Source: Deroplatys truncata
Lineage: Eukaryota > Arthropoda > Insecta > Mantodea > Mantidae
Direction: 5' to 3'
Length of the DNA stretch: 64,000 nt
Assembly (NCBI GenBank): GCA_030765065.1
Contig: CM060984.1
Coordinates: 2,738,001-2,802,000 of the forward strand
Positions within the stretch are counted from its first letter, which is position 1. Every line of letters starts with the position of its first letter. The notes under the pieces were generated by a model. That model ran no database searches. It had not been told where the DNA came from and worked only from the letters and a program-made list of their open reading frames with translations. This document shows, in pieces, positions 36,108 to 49,247 of the stretch. Both the position numbers and the translations under genes were made by a program.

Positions 36108-38649
36108 ATAGTATAGGATATATAGCTGACAGAGACCGTGCGACCTATAATAGATATTTTATAACTACTACCAAACGAGAGAAACCACAAGGGACTATAG
36201 TATAGGACGTATAGTTGACAGAGACTCTGAGATCTATGGGAGATATTTTAAAGCTAATACCCCGAGTGAAAGAAACTACAAGGGACTATAGTATAAGATA
36301 TACAGCTGAGATGGACTCTGAGATCTATAAAGGATATTTTATTGCTATTACCAAACGAGATACGAACCACAATCGACTATAGTATAGGTTATATAGCTGA
36401 GACGGACTCTGAGATCTATAAAGGATATTTTATAGCTATTACCAAACGAGATACGAACCACAAGCGACTATAGTATAGGTTATATAGCTGAGAGGGACTC
36501 TGAGATCTATAAAGGATATTTTATAGACACTACCAAACGAGAGAGAAACCACAAGGGACCATAGTATAGGATATATAGCTGACAGAGACTCTGCGACCTA
36601 TGATAGATATTTTAAAGCTACTACCAAACGAGAGAAACCACAAGGGACTACAGTATAGGACATATAGTTGAGAGAGATTCTGAGTTCTATGGGAGATATT
36701 TTATAGCTAACACCCCGAGAGAAAGATACTAAAAGAGACTATAGTATAAGACATATAGTTGAGAGACACTCTGAGATTTATGGGAGATATTTTATACCTA
36801 CAACCCCGAAAAAGAGAGAGAGAGAAACCACAAGGGACTGTAGTATATGATATGAAGTCAAAAGAGACTCTGCGACCTATGGGAGATATTTCATAGCTAC
36901 TACTCCGAGAGAGAGAAACCACAAGGGACTATAGTAAAGGACATATAGTTGAGAAGGACTCTGAGATCTATGAGAGATATGTTATAGCTACTACCAAACG
37001 AGAGAGAGAAACCACAAGGGACTGTGGTATAGGATATATTGTTGAGAGAGACTCTGCGACCTATGTGAGCAATTTCATAGCTACTTCCAAACGAGCGAGG
37101 AACCACAAGGGACTATGGTATAGGATATATTGTTGAGAGAGACTGTTAAACCTATGGGAGATATTTTATAGCTACTACCCCGAGTGAGAGAGAAACCACA
37201 AGCGCCTATAGTGTAGGATATATAGTTGAGAGTGACCATTAGACCAATGGGGAATGTTTTATGGCTACTACCCCGACAGAGAGGAACCTCAAGGGACTAT
37301 GTATTGGAATTATAGCTGAATGGGACTATGCGACATATGGGGGATATTTTGGGAATACTTTCTAACGAGAGTCGAACCACAAGGGACTATAGTATAGAGT
37401 ATATAGTTGAGAGAGACTCTGCCACCTATGGGAATTATTTTATAGATACTACCAAACGAGAGAGAGAACCCACAAGCGACTATAGTATAGGATATATAAC
37501 TGAGAGGAACTCTGAGATCTATAAAGGATATTTTATAGTTACTACCAAACGAGACAGAGAAACCACAAGCGACTATAGTATAGGATATATAGCTGAGAGG
37601 GACTCTAAGATCTATAAAGGATATTTTATAGCTACTTAAAAACGAGATACAAACACAAGCGACTATAGTATAGGATATACAGCTGAGAGGGGCTCTGAGA
37701 TCTATAAAGTATATTATATGGCTACTACCAAACGAGAGAGAGAAACCACAAGGGACCATAGTATAGAGAGAGAGAGAAACCACAAGCGCATATAGTATAG
37801 GATATATAGTTGAGAGGGACCATGCGAACAAAGGGGAATATTTTATGGCTACTACCCCGACAGAAAGGAAACTCAAGGGACTATGTATTGGATATATAGC
37901 TGAAAGGGACTGTGCGACATATGCGGGATATTTTGGGACTACTTTCCAACGAGATTCGAACCACAAGGGACTACGGTATAAGGTATATAGTTGAGAGAGA
38001 CTCTGCGACCTATGGGAGATATTTTATAGCTACTACCAAACGAGAGAGAGAGAAACCACAAGGATCTATAGTATACAATATATAGCTGAGAGGGACTCTG
38101 AGATCTATAAAGGATATTTTATAGCTACTACCAATCGAGATACGAAGCACAAGCGACTATAGTATAGAATATATAGCAGAGAGGGACTCTGAGATCTATA
38201 AGGATATTTTATAGCTACTACCAAACGAGAGAGAAACCACAAGGGACCATAGTATAGGACATATAGCTGAGCGAGACTCTGCGACCTATGATAGATATTT
38301 TATAGCTACTACCAAAGGAGAGAGAGAAACCACAGGGGTCTGTAGTATAAGACATATAGCTGAGCGAGACTCTGCGACCTATGATAGATATTTTATAGCT
38401 ACTACCAAAGGAGAGAGAGAAACCACAGGGGTCTGTACTATAAGACATATAGCTGAGCGAGACTCTGCGACCTATGATAGATATTTTATAGCTACTACCA
38501 AAGGAGAGAGAGAAACCAGAGGGGTCTGTAGTATAAGACATATAGCTGAGCGAGACTCTGCGACCTATGATAGATATTTTATAGCTACTACCAAAGGAGA
38601 GAGAGAAACCACAGGGGTCTGTAGTATAAGACATATAGTTGAGAGAGAC
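36108..38649 (+). repeat. Type C satellite array
   Basis: Type C units with GATCTATAAAGGATATTTTA and CCAAACGAGAGAG. The first part (36113-37763) is copy alpha of a block that recurs at 43705 and about 46075. Marker units with CCCCGACAGAGAGG, GGAATTATAGCTGAATGGG and TTTTGGGAATACTTTC lie at 37271-37390, and related ones at 37855-37960. The 218-codon minus frame at 37310-37966 comes from runs of units 93 bp long. No gene is supported. Confidence 0.95.
38220..38640 (+). repeat. Exact 93-bp tandem block in type C
   Basis: Four nearly identical units, with GCTGAGCGAGACTCTGCGAC at 38266, 38359, 38452 and 38545 and the next unit at 38638, all exactly 93 bp apart. Because 93 is divisible by three, the minus frame at 38218-38634 stays open and reads as a 31-residue repeat. 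Differences between units are single bases. Confidence 0.95.
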
Positions 38650-38700
38650 TCTTCGACCTTTAGGAGATGTTTCATGAGTACTTTGCCATGAGAAAGGAAC
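38650..38700 (+). repeat. Connector unit J, copy 2
   Basis: TCGACCTTTAGGAGATGTTT then CATGAGTACTTTGCCATGAG, at the change from type C (93-bp block) to type A. Confidence 0.87.
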
Positions 38701-41040
38701 CGGAAGGGACTTTAGTATAAGATATATAGCTGAGAGGGACTGTTTGAACTTTGGGGATATTTTATGACTACTACCTCACGAGAGAGGAACCATAAGCGAC
38801 TTTAGTATAAGATATATAGCTGAGAGGGACTGTTTGAACTATGGGGGTTATTTTATTACTACTACCTCGCGAGAGAGGAACCACAAGGGACTTTAATATA
38901 AGATATATAGCTGAGATGGACTCTTTGAACTTTGGGGTAATTTTATGTGTACTACCTCGCGAGAGAGGAACCACAAGGGACTTTAGTATAAGATATATAG
39001 CTGAGAGGGACTGTTTGAACTTTGGGGATATTTTATGACTACTACCTCGCGAGAGAGGAACCACAAGGGACTTTAATATAAGATATATAGCTGAGATGGA
39101 CTCTTTGAACTTTGGGGTAATTTTATGAGTACTACCTCGCGAGAGAGGAACCACAAGGGACTTTAGTATAAGATATAAAGCTGAGAGGGACTGTTTGAAC
39201 TTTGGGGATATTTTATGACTACTACCTCACGAGAGAGGAACCATAAGCGACTTTAGTATAAGATATATAGCTGAGAGGGACTGTTTGAACTATGGGGGTT
39301 ATTTTATGACTACTACCTCGCGAGAGAGGAACCACAAGGGACTTTAATATAAGATATATAGCTGAGATGGACTCTTTGAACTTTGGGGTAATTTTATGAG
39401 TACTACCTCGCGAGAGAGGAACCACAAGGGACTTTAGTATAAGATATATAGCTGAGAGGGACTGTTTGAACTTTGGGGATATTTTATGAGTACTACCTTG
39501 CGAGAGAGGAACCAGAAGGGACTATAGTGTAAGATATACAGCTGAGAGGGACTCTTTGAACTATGGGGGATATTTAATGACTACTACCTCGTGAGAGAGG
39601 AACCACAAGGTACTATAGTATAGGATATACAGCTGAGCGGGTCTCTTTGAACTATGGGAGATATTTTATGACTACTACCTCGCGAGAGAGGTACAACAAG
39701 GTACTATAGTATAAAATATACAGCTGAGAGGGACTCTTTGAACTATGGGGATAATTCTTGACTACTACCTCGCGAGAGAGGAACCTCAAGGGACCTTAGT
39801 ATAGGATATACACCTGAGAGGGACTCTTTGAACTATGAAGGATATTTTATGAATACTACCTCGCCAGTGAGGAACCAGAAGGGACTATAGTATAAGATAT
39901 ACAGCTGAGAGGGAGTCTTTGAACTATGGGGGATATTTTATGATTACTACCTCGCGATAAAGGAACCCGATGCGACTTTAGTATAAGATATACAGCTGAG
40001 AGGGACTTTTTGAACTATGGCGGATATTTTGTGATTACTAATCGCAAGAGAGGAGCCAGAAGGGATTATAGTAACAGATATACAGCTGATAGGGACTCTT
40101 CGACCTATAGCGGATATTTCGTGAGTACTTTGCCACGAGAATGGAACCAGAAGGGACTAAAGTATAAGATATACAGCTGAGAGGGACTCTTTGAACTATG
40201 GGGGATATTTTATGACTAATACCTCGCGAGAGAGGAACCATAACGGACTTTAGTATAAGACATATAGCTGAGAAGGACTCCTTGAACTTTGGGGATATTT
40301 TGCGATTACTACTTCCCGAGATAGGAACCACAAGGGACTATAGTATAAGATATATAGCTGCGAGAGACTCTTTGAACTTTGGGGATATTTTATGATTAAT
40401 ACCTCGCGAGAGAGGAACCAGAAGGGACTATAGTGTAAGATATACAGCTGAGAGGGACTCTTTGAACTATGGGGGATATTTTATGAATACTACCTCGCGA
40501 GAGAAACCAGAAGAGGTTTAAGTATAAGATATACAGCTGAGAGGGACTGTTTATCTATGGGGGATATTTTATACCTCGCGGGAGAGGAACCACAAGGTAC
40601 TATAGTATAGGATATATAGTTGAGAGGGACTGTTTAACTATGGGGGATATTTTATGGCTACTACCTCGCATGAGAGGAACCAGAAGGGTCTACAGTATAA
40701 GATATACAGCTGAGACGGACCCTTGGAACTATGGGGGATATTTTATGACTACTACCTCGCAAGAGAGGAACCAGCAGAGACTATAGTATACGATATAGAA
40801 CTGAGAGGGACTCTTTGAACTATGGGGGATATTTCTTTCCTACTACCTCGCGAGACAGGAACCACAAGGGACCATAGTATAGGATATATAGGTGAGAGGG
40901 ACTCTTTGAACTATGGGGGATATTTTATGACTACTACCTCGCAAGAGAGGAACCAGCAGAGGCTATAGTATACGATATACCGCTGAGAGGGACTCTTTGA
41001 ACTATGGGGGATATTTCTTTCCTACTACCTCGAGAGAGAG
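38701..41040 (+). repeat. Type A satellite array with 451-bp higher-order repeat
   Basis: Type A units. A five-unit period of 451 bp is seen at 38790 and 39241 (word CCATAAGCGACTTTAG), with GGGGTAATTTTATG units in fixed places. Homology with 16640-16895 lies at 40151-40406. Near 41035 the array passes without a connector into type C inside a unit beginning GAGAGAGAGGAACCACAAGG. Confidence 0.93.
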
Positions 41041-42209
41041 GAACCACAAGGGACTATAGTATAGGGTATATAGCTGAGAGGGACTCTGAGATCTATAAAG
41101 GATATTTTATAACTATTAACAAACGAGAGAGAGAAACCGCAAGGGAATATAGTATAAGATATATATCTGAGAGGGGATCTGAGATCTATAAAGAATATTT
41201 TATAGCTACTACCAAACGAGAGAGAGAAACCACAAGCGACTATATTATAGGATATATACCTGAGAGGGTCTCTAAGATCTACAAAGGTCATTTTATAACT
41301 ACTACAAAACGGGATACGATCGACAAGCGACTATAGTATAGGATATATAGCTGAGAGGGACTCTGAGATCTATAAAGGATATTTTATAGCTACTACCAAA
41401 CGAGAGAAACCACAAGGGACTATAGTATAGCACATATAGTTGAGAGAGACTCTGAGATCTATGGGAGATATTTTATAGCTAATACCCCGAGTGAGAGAAA
41501 CCCAAAGGGACTATAGTGTAAGATATACAGCTGAGATGGGCTCTGAGATCTATAAAGGATATTTATAGCTATTACCAAAGGAGATACGAACCACAAGCGA
41601 CTATAGTATAGTTTATATAGCTGAGGGGGGCTCTGAGATCTATAAAGGATATTTTATAGATACTATCAAACGAGAGGGAAACCACAAGGGACCATAGTAA
41701 AGATATATATCTGAGAGAGACTCTGCGACCTATTATAGATATTTTATAGCTACTACAAATCGAGATACGAACCACAAGCGACTATAGTATAGTTTATATA
41801 GCTCAGGGTGCTCTGAGATCTATAAAGGATATTCTATAGATACTACCAAACGAGAGGGAAACCACAAGGGACCATAGTAAAGGATATATAGCTGAGAGAG
41901 ACTCTGCGACCTATGATAGATATTTTAAAGCTACTACCAAACGAGAGAAACCACAAGGGACTATAGTAAAGGACATACAGTTGAGAGAGACTCTGCGACC
42001 TATAATAGATATTTTAAAGCTACTACCAAACGAGAGAAACCACAAGGGACTATAGTATAGGGCATACAGTTGAGAGAGACTCTGAGATCTAAGGGAGATA
42101 TTTTATAGCTACTACAAATCGAGATACGAACCACAAACGACTATAGTATAGGATATATAGTTGAGAGACACTCTGAGATCTATGGGAGATATTTTATACC
42201 TACTACCCC

Positions 42210-42240
<31 letters not shown>

Positions 42241-42345
42241 CAAGGGACTGTAGTATATGATATAGACTTAAAAGAGACTCTGCGACCTATGGGAGATATT
42301 TCATAGCTACTATTCCGAGAGAGAGAAACCACAAGGGTCTATAGT
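41041..42345 (+). repeat. Type C satellite array
   Basis: Type C units closely related to 10440-12110. It contains a pure GA run at 42210-42234 directly after CCCCG. Change to type A at about 42345 is abrupt, with no J unit. Confidence 0.93.
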
Positions 42346-43630
42346 ATAAGATATATAGCTGAGTGGGACTATTTGAACTGTGGGGGATATTTTATGACTA
42401 CCACATCGCAAGAGAGGAAGCAGAAGGGACTATAGTATATGGTATACAGCTGAGAGGGACTCTTTGATCTATGGGGGATATTTTATGAATAATACCTCGC
42501 CAGAGAAGAACCAGAAGGGACTATAGTATAGGATATACAGCTGAGAGGGACTCTTTGATCTATGGGGGATCTTTTATGAATACTACCTCGCCAGAGAAGA
42601 ACCAGAAGGGACTATAGTATAGGATATACAGCTGAGAGGGACTCTTTGATCTATGGGGGTATTTTATGACTAGTACCTCGCGAGAGAGGAACCAGAAGGG
42701 ACTTTAGTATAGGATATACAGCTGAGAGGGTCTCTTTGAACCATGGGGGTATTTTATGACTAGTACCTCGCGAGAGAGGAACCAGAAGGGACTTTAGTAT
42801 AGGATATACAGCTGAGAGGGTCTCTTTTAACCATGGGGGTATTTTATGACTAGTACCTCGCGAGAGAGGAACCAGAAGGAACTTTAGTATAGGATATACA
42901 TCTGAGAGGGTCTCTTTGAACCATGGGGGTATTTTATGACTAGTACCTCGCGAGAGAGGAACCAGAAGGGACTTTAGTATAGGATATACAGCTGAGAGGG
43001 TCTCTTTGAACCATGGGGGTATTTTATGACTAGTACCTCGCGAGAGAGGAACCAGAAGGGACTTTAGTATAGGATATACAGCTGAGAGGGTCTCTTTGAA
43101 CCATGGAGGTATTTTATGACTAGTACCTCGCGAGAGAGGAACCAGAAGGGACTTTAGTATAAAACATAGAGCTGAGAGGGACTCTTTGAACTATGGGGGA
43201 TATTGTATGATTACCACTTCGCGAGAGAGGAACCATAAGGGATTTTAGTATAAGATATACAGCTGAGAGGGTCTCTTTGAACCATGGGGGTATTTTATGA
43301 CTAGTACCTCGCGAGAGAGGAACCAGAAGGGACTTTAGTATAAAACATAGAGCTGAGAGGGACTCTTTGAACTATGGGGGATATTGTATGATTACCACTT
43401 CTTGAGAGAGGAACCATAAGGGATTTTAGTATAAGATATACAGCTGAAAGGGACTCTTTGAACTATTGGGATACTTTATGACTACTACCTCGCGAGAGAG
43501 GAACCAGAAGGTACTATAGTATAAGATGTAAAGCTGAGAGGGGCTCTTTGAACTATGGGGGATATTTTATGACTATTACCTCGCAAGAGAGGAACCAGAA
43601 GGGACTATAGTATAAGATATACAGCTGAGA
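42346..43630 (+). repeat. Type A satellite with exact 90-bp block
   Basis: Six near-identical units with TAGTACCTCG at 42671, 42761, 42851, 42941, 43031 and 43121, exactly 90 bp apart. One base is lost in CCATGGGGGTATTTTATGAC relative to the usual GGGGGATATTTTATG. The next units form a pair repeated at 181 bp (43121 and 43302). Confidence 0.95.
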
Positions 43631-45440
43631 GGGTCTCTGAGATCTATAAAGGATATTTTATAGCTATTACCAAACGAGAGAGAGAAACCACATGGGACCA
43701 TAGTATAGGATATATAGCTGACAGAGACTGTGCGACCTATAATAAATATTTTATAGCTACTACCAAACGAGAGAAACCACAAGGGACTATAGTATAGGAC
43801 GTATAGCTGACAGAGACTCTGAGATCTATGGGAGATATTTTATAGCTAATACCCCGAGTGAAAGAAACCACAAGGGACTATAGTATAAGATATACAGCTG
43901 ACATGGACTCTGAGATCTATAAAGGATATTTTATAGCTATTACCAAACGAAATACGAACCACAAGCGACTATAGTATAGCTTATATAGCTGAGAGGGACT
44001 CTGAGATCTATAAAGGATATTTTATAGATACTACCAAACGAGAGAGAAACCACAAGGGACCATAGTATAGGATATATAGCTGACAGAGACTCTGCGACCT
44101 ATGATAGATATTTTAAAGCTACTACCAAACGAGAGAAACCACAAGGGACTATAGTATAGGACATATAGTTGAGAGAGATTCTGAGTTCTATGGGAGATAT
44201 TTTATAGCTAACACCCCGAGAGAAAGATACTAAAAGAGACTATAGTATAAGACATATAGTTGAGAGACACTCTGAGATTTATGGGAGATATTTTATACCT
44301 ACAACCCCGAAAAAGAGAGAGAGAGAAACCACAAGGGACTGTAGTATATGATATGAAGTCAAAAGAGACTCTGCGACCTATGGGAGATATTTCATAGCTA
44401 CTACTCCGAGAGAGAGAAACCACAAGGGACTATAGTAAAGGACATATAGTTGAGAAGGACTCTGAGATCTATGAGAGATATGTTATAGCTACTACCAAAC
44501 GAGAGAGAGAAACCACAAGGGACTGTGGTATAGGATATATTGTTGAGAGAGACTCTGCGACCTATGTGAGCAATTTCATAGCTACTTCCAAACGAGCGAG
44601 AAACCACAAGGGACTATGGTATAGGATATATTGTTGAGAGAGACTGTTAAACCTATGGGAGATATTTTATAGCTACTACCCCGAGAGAGAGAGAAACCAC
44701 AAGCGCCTATAGTGTAGGATATATAGTTGAGAGTGACCATTAGACCAATGGGGAATGTTTTATGGCTACTACCCCGACAGAGAGGAACCTCAAGGGACTA
44801 GGTATTGGAATTATAGCTGAATGGGACTATGCGACATATGGGGGATATTTTGGGAATACTTTCTAACGAGAGTCGAACCACAAGGGACTATAGTATAGAG
44901 TATATAGTTGAGAGAGACTCTGCCACCTATGGGAATTATTTTATAGATACTACCAAACGAGAGAGAGAACCCACAAGCGACTATAGTATAGGACATATAA
45001 CTGAGAGGAACTCTGAGATCTATAAAGGATATTTTATAGTTACTACCAAACGAGACAGAGAAACCACAAGCGACTATAGTATAGGATATATAGCTGAGAG
45101 GGACTCTAAGATCTATAAAGGATATTTTATAGCTACTTAAAAACGAGATACAACCACAAGCGACTATAGTATAGGATATATAGCTGAGAGGGACTCTGAG
45201 ATCTATAAAGTATATTATATGGCTACTACCAAACGAAAGAGAGAAACCACAAGGGACCATATTATAGGATATATAGCCGACAGAGACTGCGACCTATGAT
45301 AGATATTTTATAGCTACTACCAAACGAGAGAAACCAATGGGACTATAGTATAGGACATAGTTGAGAGAGACACTGAGATCTATGGGAGATATTTTATAGC
45401 AAATACCCCGAGTAAAAGAAATCACAAGGGACTTTATTAT
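43631..45440 (+). repeat. Type C satellite array, compound copy beta
   Basis: Begins within a chimeric unit that reads as type A up to GCTGAGAGGGTCTC and as type C from TGAGATCTATAAAGG. From 43705 it follows 36113 onward (offset 7592, then 7501 after one unit is missing here). With the A stub before it (from about 43450) it forms a compound repeat whose next copy follows immediately. Confidence 0.92.
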
Positions 45441-46000
45441 AAGATACACTGCTGAGAGGGTCTCTTTGAACTATTGGGATACTTTATGACTACTACCTCG
45501 CGAGAGAGGAACCAGAAGGTACTATAGTATAAGATGTAAAGCTGAGAGGGACTCTTTGAACTATGTGGGATATTTTATGACTACTACCTCGCAAAAGAGG
45601 AACCAGAAGTGACTATAGTATACGATATAAAGCTGAGAGGGACTTTTCGAACTATGGGGGATATTTTGTGACTCATTCCTCGCTAAAGAGGTACCAGAAG
45701 GTACTATAGTGTAAGTTATACAGCTGAGAGGGACTCTGTGAACTATGGGAGATATTTTATTACCACTATCTCACAATAAAGGAGTCATAAGGGACTATAG
45801 TATAAGATATACAGGTAAGAGTGGCTCTTTGAACTATGGGGGATATTTTATGACTATTACCTCGCAAGAGAGGAACCAGAAGGGACTATAGTATAAGATA
45901 TACAGCTGAGAGGGACTCTTTGAAATTAGGGGGATATCTTATGACTACTATCTCGCGAGAGAAACAAGAAGTGACTATAGTATAAAATATACAGCTGAGA
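45441..46000 (+). repeat. Short type A satellite stretch
   Basis: About six type A units between two type C arrays. The first ones repeat 43441-43560 (AACTATTGGGATACTTTATG at 43461 and 45469, 2008 bp apart). Later ones resemble the three-unit extra segment near 35100-35400. Confidence 0.9.
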
Positions 46001-49000
46001 GGGACTCTGAGATCTATAAAGGATATTTTATAGCTAATACCAAACGAGAGAGAGAAACCACAAGGGACCATAGTATATGATATATAGCTGCAGAGACTGT
46101 GCGACCTATAATAGATATTTTATAGCTACTACCATACGAGAGAAACCACAAGGGACGATAGTATAGGACGTATAGCTGACAGAGACTCTGGGATCTATGG
46201 GAGATATTTTATAGCTAATACCCGGAGTGAAAGAAACCACAAGGGATTATAGTATAAGATATACAGCTGAGATGGACTCTGAGATCTATAAGGGATATTT
46301 TATAGCTATTACCAAACGAGATACGAACCACAAGCGACTATAGTATAGGTTAAATAGCTGAGACGGACTCTGAGATCTATAAAGGATATTTTATAGCTAT
46401 TACCAAACGAGATACGAACCACAAGCGACTATAGTATAGGTTGTATAGCTGAGAGGGACCCTGAGATCTATAAAGGATATTTTATAGATGCTACCAAACG
46501 AGAGAGAAACCACTTGGGACCATACTATAGGATATATAGCTGACAGAGACTCTGCGTCCTATGATAGATATTTTGAAGCTACTACCAAACGAGAGAAACC
46601 ACAAGGGACTATAGTATAGGACATATAGTTGAGAGAGACTCTGAGATCTATGGGATCTATTTTATAGCTAATACCCCGAGAGAAAGACACCAAAAGAGAC
46701 TATAGTATAGGAAATATAGTTGAGAGACACTCTGAGATTTATGGGTGATATATTTTACCTACAACCCCGAAAGAGAGAGAGAGAGAAACCACAAGGGACT
46801 GTAGTATATGCTATGAAGTTAAAAGAGACTCTGCGACCTATGGGAGATATTTCATAGCTACTACTCCGAGAGAGAGAAACCACAATTGACTATAGTATAG
46901 GACATATAGTATCGAAAGACTCTGAGATCTATGAGAGATATTTTATAGCTACTACCAAACGAGAGAGAGAAACCACAAGGGACTGTGGTATAGGATATAT
47001 TGTTAGAGAGACTCTGCGACCTATGGGATATATTTGATAGCTACTTTCAAACGAGAGAGGAACCACAAGGGACTATGGTATAGGATATATTGTAGAGAGA
47101 GACTGGTAAACCTATGGGAGATATTTTTTAGCTACTACCCCGAGAGAGAGAAACCACAAGCGCCTATAGTGTAGGATATATAGTTGAGAGGGACCATGCG
47201 ACCGATGGGGAATGTTTTATGGCTACTACCCCGACAGAGAGGAACCTCAAGGGAGTATGTATTGGAATTATAGCTGAATGGGACTATGCGACATATGGGG
47301 GATATTTTGGGACTACTTTCCAACGAGAGTCGAACCACAAGGGACTATGGTATAGAGTATATAGTTGAGAGAGACTCTAACACCTATGGGAATTATTTTA
47401 TAGCTACTACCAAACGAGTGAGAGAACCCACAAGGATCTATAGTATAGGATATATAGCTGAGAGGAACTCTGAGATCTATAAAGGATATTTTATAATTAC
47501 TACCAAACGAGACAGAGAAACCACAAGCGACTATAGTATAGGATATATAGCTGAGAGGGACTCTAAGATCTATAAAGGATATCTTATAGCTACTTAAAAA
47601 CGATATACAACCACAAGCGACTATAGTAGAGGATATATAGCTGAGAGGGACTCTGAGATCTATAAAGTATATTATATGGCTACTACCAAACGAGAGAGAG
47701 AAACCACAAGGGACCATAGTATAGGATATATAGCTGAAAAAGACTCTGCGACCTATGATAGATATTTTATAGCTACTACCAAACGAGAGAAACCACAAGG
47801 GACTATAGTATAGGACATAGTTGAGAGAGACACTGAGATCTATTGGAGATATTTTATAGCAAATACCCCGAGTGAAAGAAATCACAAGGGACTATATTAT
47901 AAGATATACAGCTGAGATGGACTCTGAGATTTATAAAGGATAATTTATAGCTACTACCACACGAGATAGGAACCACAAGCGACTATAGTATAGGTTATAT
48001 AGCTGCGACAGACCCTGAGATCTATAAAGGATATTTTATAGCTACTACCAAACGAGAGAGAAACCACAAGGGACCATAGTATAGGATATATAGCTGAGAG
48101 AGGCTCTGCGACCTATAATAGATATTTTATAACTACTACCAAGCGAGAGAAACAACAAGAGACTATAGTATAGGACATATAGTTGAGAGAGACTCTGAGA
48201 TCTATGGGAGATATTTTATAGCTAACACCCCGCGAGAAAGAAACCAAAAGGGACAATAGTATAGGATATATATTTGAGAGAGACTCTGAGATTAATGGGA
48301 GATATTTTATACCTACTACCCCGATAGAGAAACCACAAGGGACTGTAGTATACGATATAAAGTTAAAAGAGACTCTGCGACCTATGGGAGATATTTCATA
48401 GCCACTAATCCGAGATAGAGAAACCACAAGGGACTATAGTATAGGACATATAGTTGTGAAAGACTCTGAGATCTATGAGAAATATTTTATAGCTACTACT
48501 AAACGAGAGAGATACCACAAGGGACTGTGGTATAGGATATATTGTTGAGAGAGTCTCTGAGACCTATGGGAGGTATTTCATAGCTACTACCAAACGAGAG
48601 AGAGAAACCACAAGGATCTATAGTATAGGATATATAGCTGAGAGGGACTCTGAGATCTATAAAGGATATTTTATAGCTACTACCAATCGAGATACGAAGC
48701 AGAAGCGACTATAGTATAGAATATATAGCAGAGAGGGACTCTGAGATCTATAAAGGATATTTTGTAGCTACTACCAAACAAGAGAGAAACCACAAGGGAC
48801 CATAGTATAGGACATATAGCTGAGAGAGACTCTGCGACATATGAAAGATATTTTATAGCTACTACAAAAGGAGAGAGAGAAACCACAAAGGACTATGGTA
48901 TAATACATATAGTTGAGAGACACTCTGAGATTTATGGGAGATATTTTATACCTCCTACTCCGAGAGAGAAACCACAAGGGACTATAGTATAGGACATATA

Positions 49001-49197
49001 GTTGAGAGAGACTCTGAGATCTATGAGAGATATTTTATAACTACTACCAAACGAGAGAGAGAAACCACAAGGGACTGTGGTATAGGATATATTGTTGAGA
49101 GAGACTCTGCGACCTATAGGAGATATTTCATAGCTACTATAAAACGAGAGAGGAACCACAAGGGACTATGGCTTAGGATATATTGTTGAGAGACACT
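46001..49197 (+). repeat. Type C satellite array, compound copy gamma and beyond
   Basis: Starts with the same A/C chimeric junction as 43631. The part to about 47890 parallels 43705-45430 (offset 2457 in the region of 47286). Marker units CCCCGACAGAGAGG with TATGTATTGGAATTATAG are at 47229-47340. It ends in units with GGAACCACAAGGGACTATGG and then J. Frames such as 47313-47885 minus (190 codons) are repeat artefacts. Confidence 0.93.
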
Positions 49198-49247
49198 CTT
49201 CGACCTATAGGAGATGTTTCATGAGTACTTTGCCATGAGAAAGGAAC
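49198..49247 (+). repeat. Connector unit J, copy 3
   Basis: TCGACCTATAGGAGATGTTT then CATGAGTACTTTGCCATGAG, at the change from type C to type A. Confidence 0.87.

Noticed and set aside
37310-37966. 218-codon minus-strand frame with repeated residues
   Set aside because: It is in-phase type C satellite with 93-bp units. The same segment at 44811 is open for only 149 codons, and plus-strand frames overlap it.
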